DNA from: Siccirubricoccus phaeus
GTDB taxonomy: Bacteria > Pseudomonadota > Alphaproteobacteria > Acetobacterales > Acetobacteraceae
Assembly (NCBI RefSeq): GCF_008360935.1
Contig: NZ_SRXO01000026.1
Location: 30,561 to 94,560 of the forward strand
Direction: 5' to 3'
DNA: 64,000 nucleotides
The notes beneath the pieces were generated by a model. It made no database searches. It was not told where the DNA came from and worked only from the letters and a program-made list of their open reading frames with translations. Position numbers and translations under genes: made by a program. The number at the start of each line of letters is the position of its first letter. Position 1 is the first letter of the stretch. Below, one piece after another: positions 1-7,693 of this stretch.

Positions 1-149
1 CCGGCGGTGTGGCGCCCGGCGAAGAGCTTGCTCGCGCCATCTTCCTGCGTGGCCGGGTCGGCGGACATGAAGCGGTGATAGTCCGCGAGGATCAGCCGGG
101 CGGATGCGACGAAATCCAGATCGATCTTCGCCCTGCGCTTGCCTGCCAT
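1..149 (-). CDS. Partial hypothetical phage protein (N-terminus only)
   Basis: An ATG at 149 opens a frame that runs off the left edge, so only the first 49 residues are visible. The N-terminus is basic (begins MAGKRRAKIDLDF) and then helical. It starts 5 nt after the tail-fibre stop codon on the same strand, so it belongs to the same leftward late operon. In T7-like genomes, genes after the tail fibre often encode lysis or packaging (terminase) functions, but nothing visible here identifies either. I do not recognise the family. Confidence 0.6.
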   Translation of the reverse strand, partial: MAGKRRAKIDLDFVASARLILADYHRFMSADPATQEDGASKLFAGRHTA

Positions 150-154
150 CGGCG

Positions 155-2476
155 TCAGAGCCGCGGCTTCGCGGCGCGGACGAAGAGCGTCCCCGCATCG
201 AGGTCGATCGGGTTCGAGGGGTGGCGGTTGGTGGCCCGCGCCGTCACCGTGCCGGTGGCGCCGGTGGTGGTGATGGCGGCGGTCCATTCGACGAAGGCGG
301 AGGCCTGGCCGGTGAAGCTCGCCTGCACGAAATCGCCGTTCTGCACATAGGGCATCGTCACCGCCTGGATGGCGACGGCGCCGGCCGCGAGCTCCGGCGG
401 GTCATAGGCCAGCGAGGCCGTCAGCTCCCGCGTGCCCCAGAGCCGGCCGGCGCCGGCCAGCACCTGCGGCGCTTCCGTCGCCGGCGCGTAGAGCCGCAGC
501 GATTTCAGCACGGAGGCGGCATTGCCGCCGCGCACGCCGATGACCGCGAAGGCGGCACTGGCATGCAGCGTGACGCGCTGCAGCCGGTTGAGCGCGACGC
601 CGCCCGTCAGGCTGTCCAGATCCGCATTGCCTTCCCACCAGTAGGAGGGCGGGCCTTGCCAGGCGGTGTTCATGTTGGACCACAGCACGGGGGCGCTGTT
701 GTCCAGCACGTTCTCCGCCGCGTCGAACTGCATGGCCATGGGCCGCAAGCCGCTGCCCTCCGCCGCCAGGAAGAACTCCTTGCAGGTGGTGCAGTCCACC
801 ACGAAGGCCAGCGCCCGGCTGGTCGGCAGCGTCACGGTATTGGCGTTCAGCGTGACGGAGGAGAGGCCGGGAAAGCAGAAGCCCGTCAGGTCGGTCGGCG
901 GCCCGGCAGGGTTGCCGGAGAGCACCGCCAGCCCCTCGAAGCCGGTGGAGGCGCTGTCCCAGCGGAAGGCGCGGCTGCGGACATTCGCCGCCTCCGCCAC
1001 CAGCCGCGGGCTGCCGAGCGCCGCCGCCGCCTGGTGCAGCGGCAGCACCGTGCCGCCGGCGCGCGTCGCCGTGCCGGCATAATGCACCGCGCAGCCGGTG
1101 AAGCCATAGGTGCCGACATAGGCCACCTCGTAGCGCGCATCCGAGAAGCCGGCGGTATGCCGCGCGACGAAGGGGGAGCAGGCTTCCATCCGCACGCCCT
1201 GCGCGATCAGCCCGCGGCCATCCACCTCCACCAGGAAGGGGATGGCGTCCACGGTGCCGGGCGTGCCCTGGCGTTGCAGCTCGAAGGCCGGGCCGGTGAA
1301 GAGATGCGCGTTGTGCAGCCGGTAGGCGCCCTCGGCGGCGGAAAGCCGCACGCCGAAGCGGCCCATGCCCGGGTTGGTGCCGGAGGAGCAGGCGAAATGC
1401 CCGCCGGCATGCCGCAGCGAATTCATCCAGGCGGCAGCGGTCGCCGTGCGCAGATCGAGGCCGATGCGGTTGTCGATGATGCGGCCGTAGCGCAGGTCGC
1501 TGTCCTCGCAGCCGCGCTGGTCGCCGAGGAGCTGCACGCCGATGGTGAAGCGCTCCGCCCGGCGGATCTCCACCTGGCAGGCATCGATGTTGCGGATGCG
1601 GATGCCGACATCTGCCTCGTCGATCCAGTCGCTTTGCAGCGAGCGATAGACGGCGAGGCCGAGATAGCTCTTGCGCTGGTTGTTGACCTCGCCGCCGTCG
1701 CCGAGGGTGAGCGCCGCCTGCCCGCCCGGCCCGGCATAGAGGATGGTGCCGCGCATCTGGATGCCGGCCGCCGCCCCCGGCAGCAGCAGCGGCAGGGTGG
1801 TGCGGAAGACGCCCTCCCCCACCTCCAGCAGCTTGCCGCTGGCCGCCGCGGCGTTCATCGCGGCTTGCAGGGAGGGGCCGTCATCCGTCACGCCGTCGCC
1901 GGTGGCGGCGAAATCGCGGGCGGAGAGGCGCTCCGCCAGCTTGTCCTCCACGGTGCGCGGCACGCCATCCGGGAAGGGCACGCTGATCGTGCCCTCGCCG
2001 CGGTCGAACACCGTCAGGTTGCCGATGCTGTCGAAGCCCAGCAGCTTGTTCACCCGCCCGCCGCGCAGCGGCACCGTCGTCACCCCGCCGATATCGGAGG
2101 GGTCGAGCTGGATGGCATTGGCCATCTGTGCCTTCACCTCCTGCAGCGCGGCGATCTGGTAGTCCAGCTCATCATTCAGCGTGCGGGCGCGGAGGATGCC
2201 ATTCTCCTGGAAATCCGTGATGCGCTCCACGGCCAGGTTGCGTCGCAGCGTCAGCACCGCGCCGGCACGCGGCGGCTCGGGGAATTCCACCGTGCCGCCG
2301 GTGCTTTCCCCCGCGCCGGTCACGGCGAAGCCGTAGCCCTGCACCAGCCCGTCCACCCGCAGCTCGAGGTCGGTCTCGGCGAAGATCGGGAAAGGGTAGG
2401 TGAAGCTGGTCTGGACGCCGTCCGCCACGTACTGCACGCGTGGCGCGACGTCGCCGATCTTGATGTGCTCGGCCAT
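155..2476 (-). CDS. Phage tail fibre / tailspike protein
   Basis: A 773-residue virion protein expected to sit on the tail and bind the cell surface. The N-terminus (about residues 1-150) resembles the T7-type tail-fibre attachment domain (early motifs VQTSFTYPFPIF and LRVDGLVQGYGF). Around residues 185-200 the motif FAATGDGVTDDGPSLQAAMN is the classic entry to a right-handed beta-helix (pectate-lyase-like) spike. The rest is rich in short beta and Gly/Ala repeats, as expected for a spike shaft and C-terminal binding region. It follows the tail tubular and virion genes and is the last complete gene of the cassette. Receptor specificity, or any depolymerase activity, cannot be read from the sequence. 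Confidence 0.85.
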   Translation of the reverse strand: MAEHIKIGDVAPRVQYVADGVQTSFTYPFPIFAETDLELRVDGLVQGYGFAVTGAGESTGGTVEFPEPPRAGAVLTLRRNLAVERITDFQENGILRARTLNDELDYQIAALQEVKAQMANAIQLDPSDIGGVTTVPLRGGRVNKLLGFDSIGNLTVFDRGEGTISVPFPDGVPRTVEDKLAERLSARDFAATGDGVTDDGPSLQAAMNAAAASGKLLEVGEGVFRTTLPLLLPGAAAGIQMRGTILYAGPGGQAALTLGDGGEVNNQRKSYLGLAVYRSLQSDWIDEADVGIRIRNIDACQVEIRRAERFTIGVQLLGDQRGCEDSDLRYGRIIDNRIGLDLRTATAAAWMNSLRHAGGHFACSSGTNPGMGRFGVRLSAAEGAYRLHNAHLFTGPAFELQRQGTPGTVDAIPFLVEVDGRGLIAQGVRMEACSPFVARHTAGFSDARYEVAYVGTYGFTGCAVHYAGTATRAGGTVLPLHQAAAALGSPRLVAEAANVRSRAFRWDSASTGFEGLAVLSGNPAGPPTDLTGFCFPGLSSVTLNANTVTLPTSRALAFVVDCTTCKEFFLAAEGSGLRPMAMQFDAAENVLDNSAPVLWSNMNTAWQGPPSYWWEGNADLDSLTGGVALNRLQRVTLHASAAFAVIGVRGGNAASVLKSLRLYAPATEAPQVLAGAGRLWGTRELTASLAYDPPELAAGAVAIQAVTMPYVQNGDFVQASFTGQASAFVEWTAAITTTGATGTVTARATNRHPSNPIDLDAGTLFVRAAKPRL

Positions 2477-2546
2477 GTCGGGCTCCGATATCTCGGTTGC
2501 GGCGCAGGCGTGGCCGTGTGGGGCTGCGCCTGGTCAGGGGGCGCCG

Positions 2547-2568
2547 GCGCCTCCCGGCGGGGAGGCGC
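2547..2568 (-). terminator. Stem-loop between virion protein and tail fibre
   Basis: A perfect 9-bp GC-rich stem (2547-2555 with 2560-2568) closes a 4-nt loop in the 108-nt gap between two leftward phage genes. There is no T tract, so it may be a weak terminator, an mRNA-stabilising hairpin or a transcript-processing site. Confidence 0.35.
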
Positions 2569-2584
2569 GCCGGGGCGCCATGGG

Positions 2585-3025
2585 TCAATCCAGCAGGCTG
2601 CGCGCGGCGCTGCCGAGGGTGCGGCCGCTGCGCAGCAGCGTGGTGAGGGTGCCGTCCGGCTGCAACAGGCTGGCGCGGCCCCGGGCGAGCTGCGCCTGGT
2701 AGGCCTCCTCATCCGCTGCCTGGGCGGCGGCGGCATCCTGCTGCAGCCCGCCGGTGACGGCGGCGGCGGAGCCTTCATCCGGCTGCGGCCCGCTCGCCGC
2801 CAGCCGGGCGCGGGTGGCGGCGACGGTGCGGGCCAGATCCTGCTGGCGCCGGCGCGTCTGCTCCTCCTGCTGCACCGCCAGCTCCTGCTGCCGGGCCGCC
2901 TGCTGCTGCTGGGCGATCTGCGCCTGCGCCCGCGCCGTCGCCTGCTGCGACTGCTGCTGACGCACGGTGCCGTAGACGGTAGCGCCCGCACCGAGCACGG
3001 TGGCGAGCGAGGCGAGAGAAGCCAT
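2585..3025 (-). CDS. Small Gln/Ala-rich virion protein (candidate DNA-ejection protein)
   Basis: A 146-residue protein starting at the ATG at 3025, which overlaps the previous stop as ATGA. An N-terminal hydrophobic/glycine segment (SLATVLGAGATVYG) is followed by a long Gln/Ala/Arg-rich helix (about residues 20-75), probably coiled coil, and a basic C-terminus. Its place after the tail tubular genes and before the tail fibre is that of the T7 internal virion (ejection) proteins, and short proteins of this composition often fill that slot in podoviruses. No large gp15/gp16-like ejection protein or transglycosylase is present. The assignment rests on position and composition, not on a recognised motif. 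Confidence 0.55.
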   Translation of the reverse strand: MASLASLATVLGAGATVYGTVRQQQSQQATARAQAQIAQQQQAARQQELAVQQEEQTRRRQQDLARTVAATRARLAASGPQPDEGSAAAVTGGLQQDAAAAQAADEEAYQAQLARGRASLLQPDGTLTTLLRSGRTLGSAARSLLD

Positions 3026-4905
3026 CAGTCGGTGATCCTCGTCTCGGTGGTGACGGAAAGCAGCGTCATCGGCAGCGGCGTCGCATCCTCGATCCGCCAG
3101 AGCGGCGCGAGCGCGTCCCGCTTCCAGCCGATGGCGCGGAGCTGCACATCGCCGGTGAAGCGTTGCGGCGCGGCATCCAGCAGTGGCGTGCCGAGCCGGC
3201 GGAAGGAAACCGGCGTGCTGCCGCGGCCGAGATCGACCGAGAGCGCCGCGCTGTCCAGCAGCCGGAAGGTGACGGAGACCAGCCGCAGCGGCGCCGCCTT
3301 GACGCCGGTGACGGTGGCGAGGTCGGGCGGCAGCGGCTCGATCACATGGCTGAAGGCGAGGCCGGCCTGCAGGGTCAGCGCGCCAGGGTCGATGGTGACG
3401 GCGCCGTTCGAGACCAGGGCGGACTCGCGCGGCGCACCATCTGCCAGGATGCCGACGGTGCGGCCATCCAGATGGCCGAGCCCGGACCAGCTTTCCTGCG
3501 GCGTGGCGCTGCTGCCGGTGAGCGCCGCATCCAGCGCCAGAGCCGGGTCGAAGCGTTCCAGCCGATGCGTGCCGCCGCGCTCCACCACCGCCCAGACGGT
3601 GCCTTCGATCTCGGCCAGGGCAAGGAACAGCCCGTCCGTCTCCTGCCGCGTCCAGGCGGTGACTTCCTCGGCGCGGTAGAGCGTGAGCGTGGCGAGGCCG
3701 CCATCGGCCATCGCCACGTGCAGCAACCGGCGAATCTGGTCGTAGCACATCGCCACCGGGTCGCGGACCAGGTGCTGCGCCGCCAGCGCCAGGTCATTCG
3801 CCTGATAGACCTGCTGCAGGTCCGTGTAGGTGAACTCATAGACGCCGCGGCCGCTGCGGGAGACGAAGATGGTGGAACCATCGACATCCACCGGCGCGAT
3901 CATCCGCGCCACCGGCGAGCCGACCCGCGTCTGCCGGTTGAGCTGGATGGAGGCGGGGGTGAGCGGCGCGCCGCTGACCATCCACTCCGCGCCGGAGGTG
4001 AAGACCTGGAGGTGCAGGCCGGAGAAGACGCCGCGGATTGCATTCACCTGGTCGGAAACCAGGCCGAAGGCGATGGACTGGTCGTCGAGCCCGGTGCCGG
4101 TGTCGAAGTTGAAGAGATCGCCGGAGCGCGAGAGCCAGAGCCGGTTCGGCAGATCCCGCGAACCGCCGATCACCAGCCGGTCCTGGTGGAAGCAGAGGCA
4201 GACCGGCCAGCCGCGCACGGCGGAGAAGGAGGCCTCGTCCCAATCCGCGGTCGCCGCGGTGCCGGGGAGCACTTCCTCCACCGAGGCCGTCGCGGAGGTG
4301 GCGGTGGCGACGGCGGTGACCAGCACCCGCTTGCCGCCGAGGCGGAAGCGCGTGCCGACATGACCAGGCAGGAAGGCGGCGGCGGAGGCGGTCAGCGCTA
4401 CGCTGCCGCTGGTGCCGGAAGGCGTCAGTGTCGTCGCGATGTCGCTGAAGCGGAAGAAGGGCTCGTAGAGGAAGCTCCAGGCCGTCACGCTCCAGCTTGT
4501 ATGGCTGCTGCGCGTCACCTTCTGCGGCACCATGTCCGGATGGCAGAGCAGCAGCGTGTCCGCGCTTTGGGTGAAGGCGAGCTGCGGCAGCATCGCCGCT
4601 GTCCAGGGGCCGCTGATCTGCGCCACCTGGTCGTCATTAATGAAGACCCGTAGCTGACCCGCGGTCAGCACCAGCAGGTAGGTCTGCTCGGTGTTGAACT
4701 CGAAGGGGATCAGCCGGGCAGGGCCGGGGAGGGTCATCACATGGCGCAGCCCGGGGCGGCGGGTGACGCCGCCCGTGGGCTGGATGAAGACGTTGCGCAG
4801 CCTGCGCGCGCCATTGGCCCAGGCGCGCAGATCCGGCCGGCCGAGCAGTTCGGGCGCCACCTCGCCGGCGGCGAAGCTGGTCTTCAGGATGCGGGACTGG
4901 GCCAT
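3025..4905 (-). CDS. Tail tubular protein B-like (T7 gp12 analogue)
   Basis: A 626-residue tail nozzle/tube protein. The N-terminus (motifs SFAAGEVAPELLGRPDL, GARRLRNVFIQPTGGV and RRPGLRHV) is typical of the large tail proteins that follow tail tubular protein A in T7-like phages and prophages. The remainder is beta-rich with WD-like repeats (for example DRLVIGGSRDLPNRLWLS), as in propeller-like nozzle domains. I chose the ATG at 4905, one base after the upstream stop, because homologues begin with MAQSRILKT. An in-frame ATG at 4920 would overlap the upstream gene. It is translationally coupled on both sides. Confidence 0.8.
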   Translation of the reverse strand: MAQSRILKTSFAAGEVAPELLGRPDLRAWANGARRLRNVFIQPTGGVTRRPGLRHVMTLPGPARLIPFEFNTEQTYLLVLTAGQLRVFINDDQVAQISGPWTAAMLPQLAFTQSADTLLLCHPDMVPQKVTRSSHTSWSVTAWSFLYEPFFRFSDIATTLTPSGTSGSVALTASAAAFLPGHVGTRFRLGGKRVLVTAVATATSATASVEEVLPGTAATADWDEASFSAVRGWPVCLCFHQDRLVIGGSRDLPNRLWLSRSGDLFNFDTGTGLDDQSIAFGLVSDQVNAIRGVFSGLHLQVFTSGAEWMVSGAPLTPASIQLNRQTRVGSPVARMIAPVDVDGSTIFVSRSGRGVYEFTYTDLQQVYQANDLALAAQHLVRDPVAMCYDQIRRLLHVAMADGGLATLTLYRAEEVTAWTRQETDGLFLALAEIEGTVWAVVERGGTHRLERFDPALALDAALTGSSATPQESWSGLGHLDGRTVGILADGAPRESALVSNGAVTIDPGALTLQAGLAFSHVIEPLPPDLATVTGVKAAPLRLVSVTFRLLDSAALSVDLGRGSTPVSFRRLGTPLLDAAPQRFTGDVQLRAIGWKRDALAPLWRIEDATPLPMTLLSVTTETRITD

Positions 4906-4906
4906 C

Positions 4907-5476
4907 TCAGCCCCGCGCATTCAGCAGCGGGAAATCCTCGATGCCGCGCGGCGTCGCCTGCTGGCTGTCCGCCTGGCGCGCGCTGCGGAGCTCCGCCTCC
5001 GCCTGGTTCAGCAGAAGCTGGGCGCGGGAGGTGTTCTCGGTCAGCGGGATGCAGAATTCGGCGGCAAGGCGCGTGGCCAGCGCGGCGGCGAAGAAGGGCG
5101 GGAAGGCGGCCTCCACCGGGCGGAAGATGTAGGAGAGGATGACCTGCTCCGCGCTGCAATGCAGCCGGTCCTCCAGGATGCGGTAGACCAGGCCGCGGCC
5201 GCTATTCGGCGTGCCGGCGGAGAGGGCGCGGAGGAAATCCACGGGGAGCTGGAAGGCGTGGTCGAAATCCGCGGTCGGCCGGGCGGAGAGCCGCGGCAGG
5301 GCGGCCTGGGCGGTCGCGAAGCTCCACGGGAAGAGGGAGAGCAGGGCGTCGCGCACAGCCGGGTAGAGATTCGCCGCCACCTCGGCCTCGGCGGTGCCTT
5401 CATCGAGCGAGGCGATCGGCTGTGCGCCGATCTTCAGCAGCGCGCGCGAGCAGAGCGCGAGGGCGGAAAGGGCCAT
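4907..5476 (-). CDS. Tail tubular protein A-like (T7 gp11 analogue)
   Basis: A 189-residue adaptor that would join the portal to the tail nozzle. The N-terminus (ALCSRALLKIGAQPIASLDE), the motif YPAVRDALLSLFPWSFA and the C-terminal helix ending in Gln/Ala-rich sequence match the gp11/gp4-like adaptor family, whose members are usually 180-220 residues. It lies immediately before the tail tubular B-like gene, the canonical order. Upstream it is separated from the capsid gene by a 166-nt spacer that holds a large nested inverted repeat. Confidence 0.8.
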   Translation of the reverse strand: MALSALALCSRALLKIGAQPIASLDEGTAEAEVAANLYPAVRDALLSLFPWSFATAQAALPRLSARPTADFDHAFQLPVDFLRALSAGTPNSGRGLVYRILEDRLHCSAEQVILSYIFRPVEAAFPPFFAAALATRLAAEFCIPLTENTSRAQLLLNQAEAELRSARQADSQQATPRGIEDFPLLNARG

Positions 5477-5513
5477 TTGGGGCTCCGGGCAGGCGGGAGG
5501 TGGAAAAGGAAGG

Positions 5514-5603
5514 GCCCACCCCCACCCCGACCCTCCCCCGCATTGCGGGGGAGGGAGTGCGGCAAGCCCTCCCCCGCTGGCGGGGGAGGGTTGGGTGGGG
5601 GTG
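5514..5603. repeat. Nested inverted repeat in capsid/tail spacer
   Basis: Two adjacent GC-only hairpins (5531-5555 and 5567-5590, each a CCCTCCCCCGC arm with its complement) sit inside an outer inverted repeat of CCCACCCCCACC and its complement (5515-5526 with about 5593-5603). This architecture resembles palindromic intergenic repeats of GC-rich alphaproteobacteria. It lies between two phage structural genes, so it is either a repeat that invaded the cassette or a processing/termination structure that lowers expression downstream of the capsid gene. Confidence 0.7.
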
Positions 5604-5642
5604 GCCAGGCCGCGCGAACTATTCCTTGGCGCGCATCCGCAA

Positions 5643-6476
5643 CTACTCTTTCGCGCGCATGCGCACGACGCCGGTGTTGTCCACCAGCACCGCGCCCTGG
5701 CTCATCATGGTGTTGACGAAATGCGCAGCGCGGTCGCCATGCCAGGTGACGTCCGTGGTGATCTCGGACGCCACGGCGTGGCCGACCGCGCTCTTGTGGT
5801 AGAAGTAGCAGTAGCGCAGCGTGCCGCTCAGGGTCAGGCCGCTATGCGGCATCCAGGTGGCGCCCAGCCAGCGCTTCGCCTGGGTGCCCTTCCAGGGCAG
5901 CTCGTCCGGACCGATATAATCGGCATTGGCGAATTCCTGGATGGTCAGCAGCTCGCTCCACTGCTTCCAGCCGACCACCGCGAAGCGGTTGCCATCATCC
6001 GGCACGTCCGCATTGCCCAGCGCCTGGAAGGCCAGCAGCACCTTGGCGCGGGTCAGGCCGTCATTGTCGGTCTCGCCGCTGTTGGTGCCGATCGCCTCGA
6101 CCGTGCCGCTGTCCAGCGCGGCGATGATCAGCTCGTCCGTCTTGCGGCCCAGCGCATAGGCCCCGGCATTCGCCACCACGGCGCGCTCATCGATGTTGGT
6201 CTTCAGCTCGTCCAGCCGGTCGATCCAGTCGCCGGCGTAGTAGTCCTGCAGGAAGCATTCGACGGCGGTGTGGTCGATGTTCATCACCGGCACCACGCCG
6301 TTGCGGGCCTTCGCCGCCGCGGTGCCCTTGCCCACCTTCTGGAAGATGGTGGAGGCGCCGCGGACATCGGATTTGCTGCGCACGCTGGGGCGCAGCTTGC
6401 TGCCGTGACGCTGATAGGCCTCCTGCACCTCGGCTTCGTATTGCTTGATGAAGGCCTGGTCGATGGAAGCGGACAT
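5643..6476 (-). CDS. Phage major capsid protein
   Basis: A 277-residue protein starting at the ATG at 6476 with a good ribosome-binding site (GAAAGGAAGG). It has the features of podovirus capsid proteins: an N-terminal helical arm (about residues 1-35, QAFIKQYEAEVQEAYQRHG), a central segment (VVPVMNIDHTAVECFLQDYYAGDWIDRLD) that I write only in part here, and a C-terminal region ending in a short basic tail. It follows the scaffold gene, the expected position. It is shorter than T7 gp10 (about 345 residues). It has an unusually long 467-nt leader, so it may be expressed separately from the scaffold. Confidence 0.75.
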   Translation of the reverse strand: MSASIDQAFIKQYEAEVQEAYQRHGSKLRPSVRSKSDVRGASTIFQKVGKGTAAAKARNGVVPVMNIDHTAVECFLQDYYAGDWIDRLDELKTNIDERAVVANAGAYALGRKTDELIIAALDSGTVEAIGTNSGETDNDGLTRAKVLLAFQALGNADVPDDGNRFAVVGWKQWSELLTIQEFANADYIGPDELPWKGTQAKRWLGATWMPHSGLTLSGTLRYCYFYHKSAVGHAVASEITTDVTWHGDRAAHFVNTMMSQGAVLVDNTGVVRMRAKE

Positions 6477-6943
6477 GTGTCCTTCCTTTCACGATGGGGG
6501 CGGAAGCGCCGCCGCCACGGTTGGCCGCGTTCGCGGGCCGGACGGCTGCGCGCGGCCATGGCCCGCACGGCGCGGCGCCTTGCGGGTTGGTCATGGCCGT
6601 GAAGGGAGGGGGCGGGCGATGCGACAACGGCCGCGTCACGCGAGGCGGGTGGCGCCTGCGTCGGCAGGGCGCGCCTCGGCGCGGCCGGGCATCCGCCCGC
6701 CCCCGGGCGCCGCGCCGCGAGGAAGGCGGCGGGCGCCCGCGGCAGGGCGAGGGCGCTGTGGGGGAGGGGGCAGCGCGCACTCCAGCCCTGCCGGAGAGGG
6801 TGGGGGCCTGGTGCCCTGCCCGCTCCTTCGCTGCCATGGCAGCGAAGGAGCAGATAAGCAGGACCCTCAAACAAAGGCTGGTGCCCGATCCGAAGGGCGC
6901 CGCGCCAACGGCGAACTTCGGAAGCGGGACATCAGGCCTCGGC
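6477..6943. other. Long non-coding leader of the capsid gene
   Basis: These 467 nt between scaffold and capsid genes carry no convincing gene; the open frames lack codon bias and recognisable products. The stretch holds a perfect 30-nt palindrome at 6822-6851, several GC-rich hairpins around 6650-6740, and the capsid ribosome-binding site near 6480-6490. A separate promoter for the capsid gene would have to lie here, but I see no clear -35/-10 pair. Confidence 0.5.
6822..6851 (-). terminator. Perfect 30-nt palindrome downstream of scaffold gene
   Basis: The sequence is its own reverse complement over 30 nt, centred on CCATGG, and lies 92 nt beyond the scaffold stop. As RNA it gives a hairpin of about 13 bp with a tiny loop. 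There is no clear T tract. It may be a terminator separating scaffold from capsid transcription, or a protein-binding site. Confidence 0.5.
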
Positions 6944-7693
6944 TCAGTTGCCGACCAGGCGGCGGAAGCCCTCGGTCACGCGGCGGACGAAGGCCGGGTC
7001 CCGCTGCCGCCAGTAGCGCGGGTCGCGCATCATGGCGCGCAGCTCGCTCTCGCTCTCGGCGGTCTGCGGCGCGGCATCCCGGCTAAGGCCCGGCTCCTCC
7101 TTCCGCATCATCTGCTCCAGGGCGAGCACGCCATCCGCGGTGCTGGCCAGCGCGCCGTAGACGCCCTCCGGCAGCTTCGCGCGGCCCCAGGCGGAAAGCT
7201 GCGCCGCCACCTGGCGGAACCGCTCCTCGCCGCCGAAATGCGCCATCAGCTTCTCGCGCTGCCGGTCGGCCTCGTACTGCGCTGCGGCCTCGGCGATCAG
7301 CGGCAGCAGCCGCTCCGCCGCCAGATCGTAGACGAGCTGCGCCTGGTCCTGGGTGAAATTCGCCTGGTGCAGCCGGCCATTCACCTCGTCGTCGGAGCAG
7401 CAGAGCGCATGCGGCGGGGTGATGCTGTAGCCCTCCGGCGCGTCCGGGATGCCCATGGCCTGGCGGAAGCGCAGCAGGTCCTCCGGCGCCGCATCGGCAG
7501 CCGGCGGGCCCATGCGCTGGGAGAGGCGGCGCTCCAGCTCGCGGTAGGATTTCAGCAGGGCGTCGACGCGCAGCGCGCCGGTCTCGGGGTCGCGGAATTT
7601 CTCCGGCACATCGGTGGGGGCGGGACGCGGGGCGGGCGCGCTGCCCTCCGGCGCGGAAGACTGGTCCGGCGACTGCAGCAGATCCTCAGGCAT
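6944..7693 (-). CDS. Phage capsid assembly scaffolding protein
   Basis: A 249-residue acidic, helical protein between portal and capsid genes, the position of T7 gp9. It opens with a Pro/Ala/Ser-rich disordered stretch (about 1-35). A conserved block follows (KFRDPETGALRVDALLKSY, then RELERRLSQRMG) that is common in podovirus scaffold proteins. The long helical centre and the basic C-terminal tail (VRRVTEGFRRLVGN) fit a capsid-binding end. Its start overlaps the portal gene by 8 nt, indicating coupled translation. Confidence 0.75.
   Translation of the reverse strand: MPEDLLQSPDQSSAPEGSAPAPRPAPTDVPEKFRDPETGALRVDALLKSYRELERRLSQRMGPPAADAAPEDLLRFRQAMGIPDAPEGYSITPPHALCCSDDEVNGRLHQANFTQDQAQLVYDLAAERLLPLIAEAAAQYEADRQREKLMAHFGGEERFRQVAAQLSAWGRAKLPEGVYGALASTADGVLALEQMMRKEEPGLSRDAAPQTAESESELRAMMRDPRYWRQRDPAFVRRVTEGFRRLVGN

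Noticed and set aside
104..3679. A 1191-residue rightward open frame opposite the tail genes
   Set aside because: It is low-complexity Arg/Gly/Ala/His sequence caused by high GC on the opposite strand of well-supported phage genes.
5514..5603. Possible CRISPR-like array (two similar hairpins side by side)
   Set aside because: Only two units, no spacers of uniform size and no cas genes; it is a nested palindrome.
6187..6874. Leftward frames overlapping the capsid start, considered as an extra phage gene
   Set aside because: They overlap the capsid gene in another frame, and their sequence is Arg/Pro/Ala-rich without motifs.
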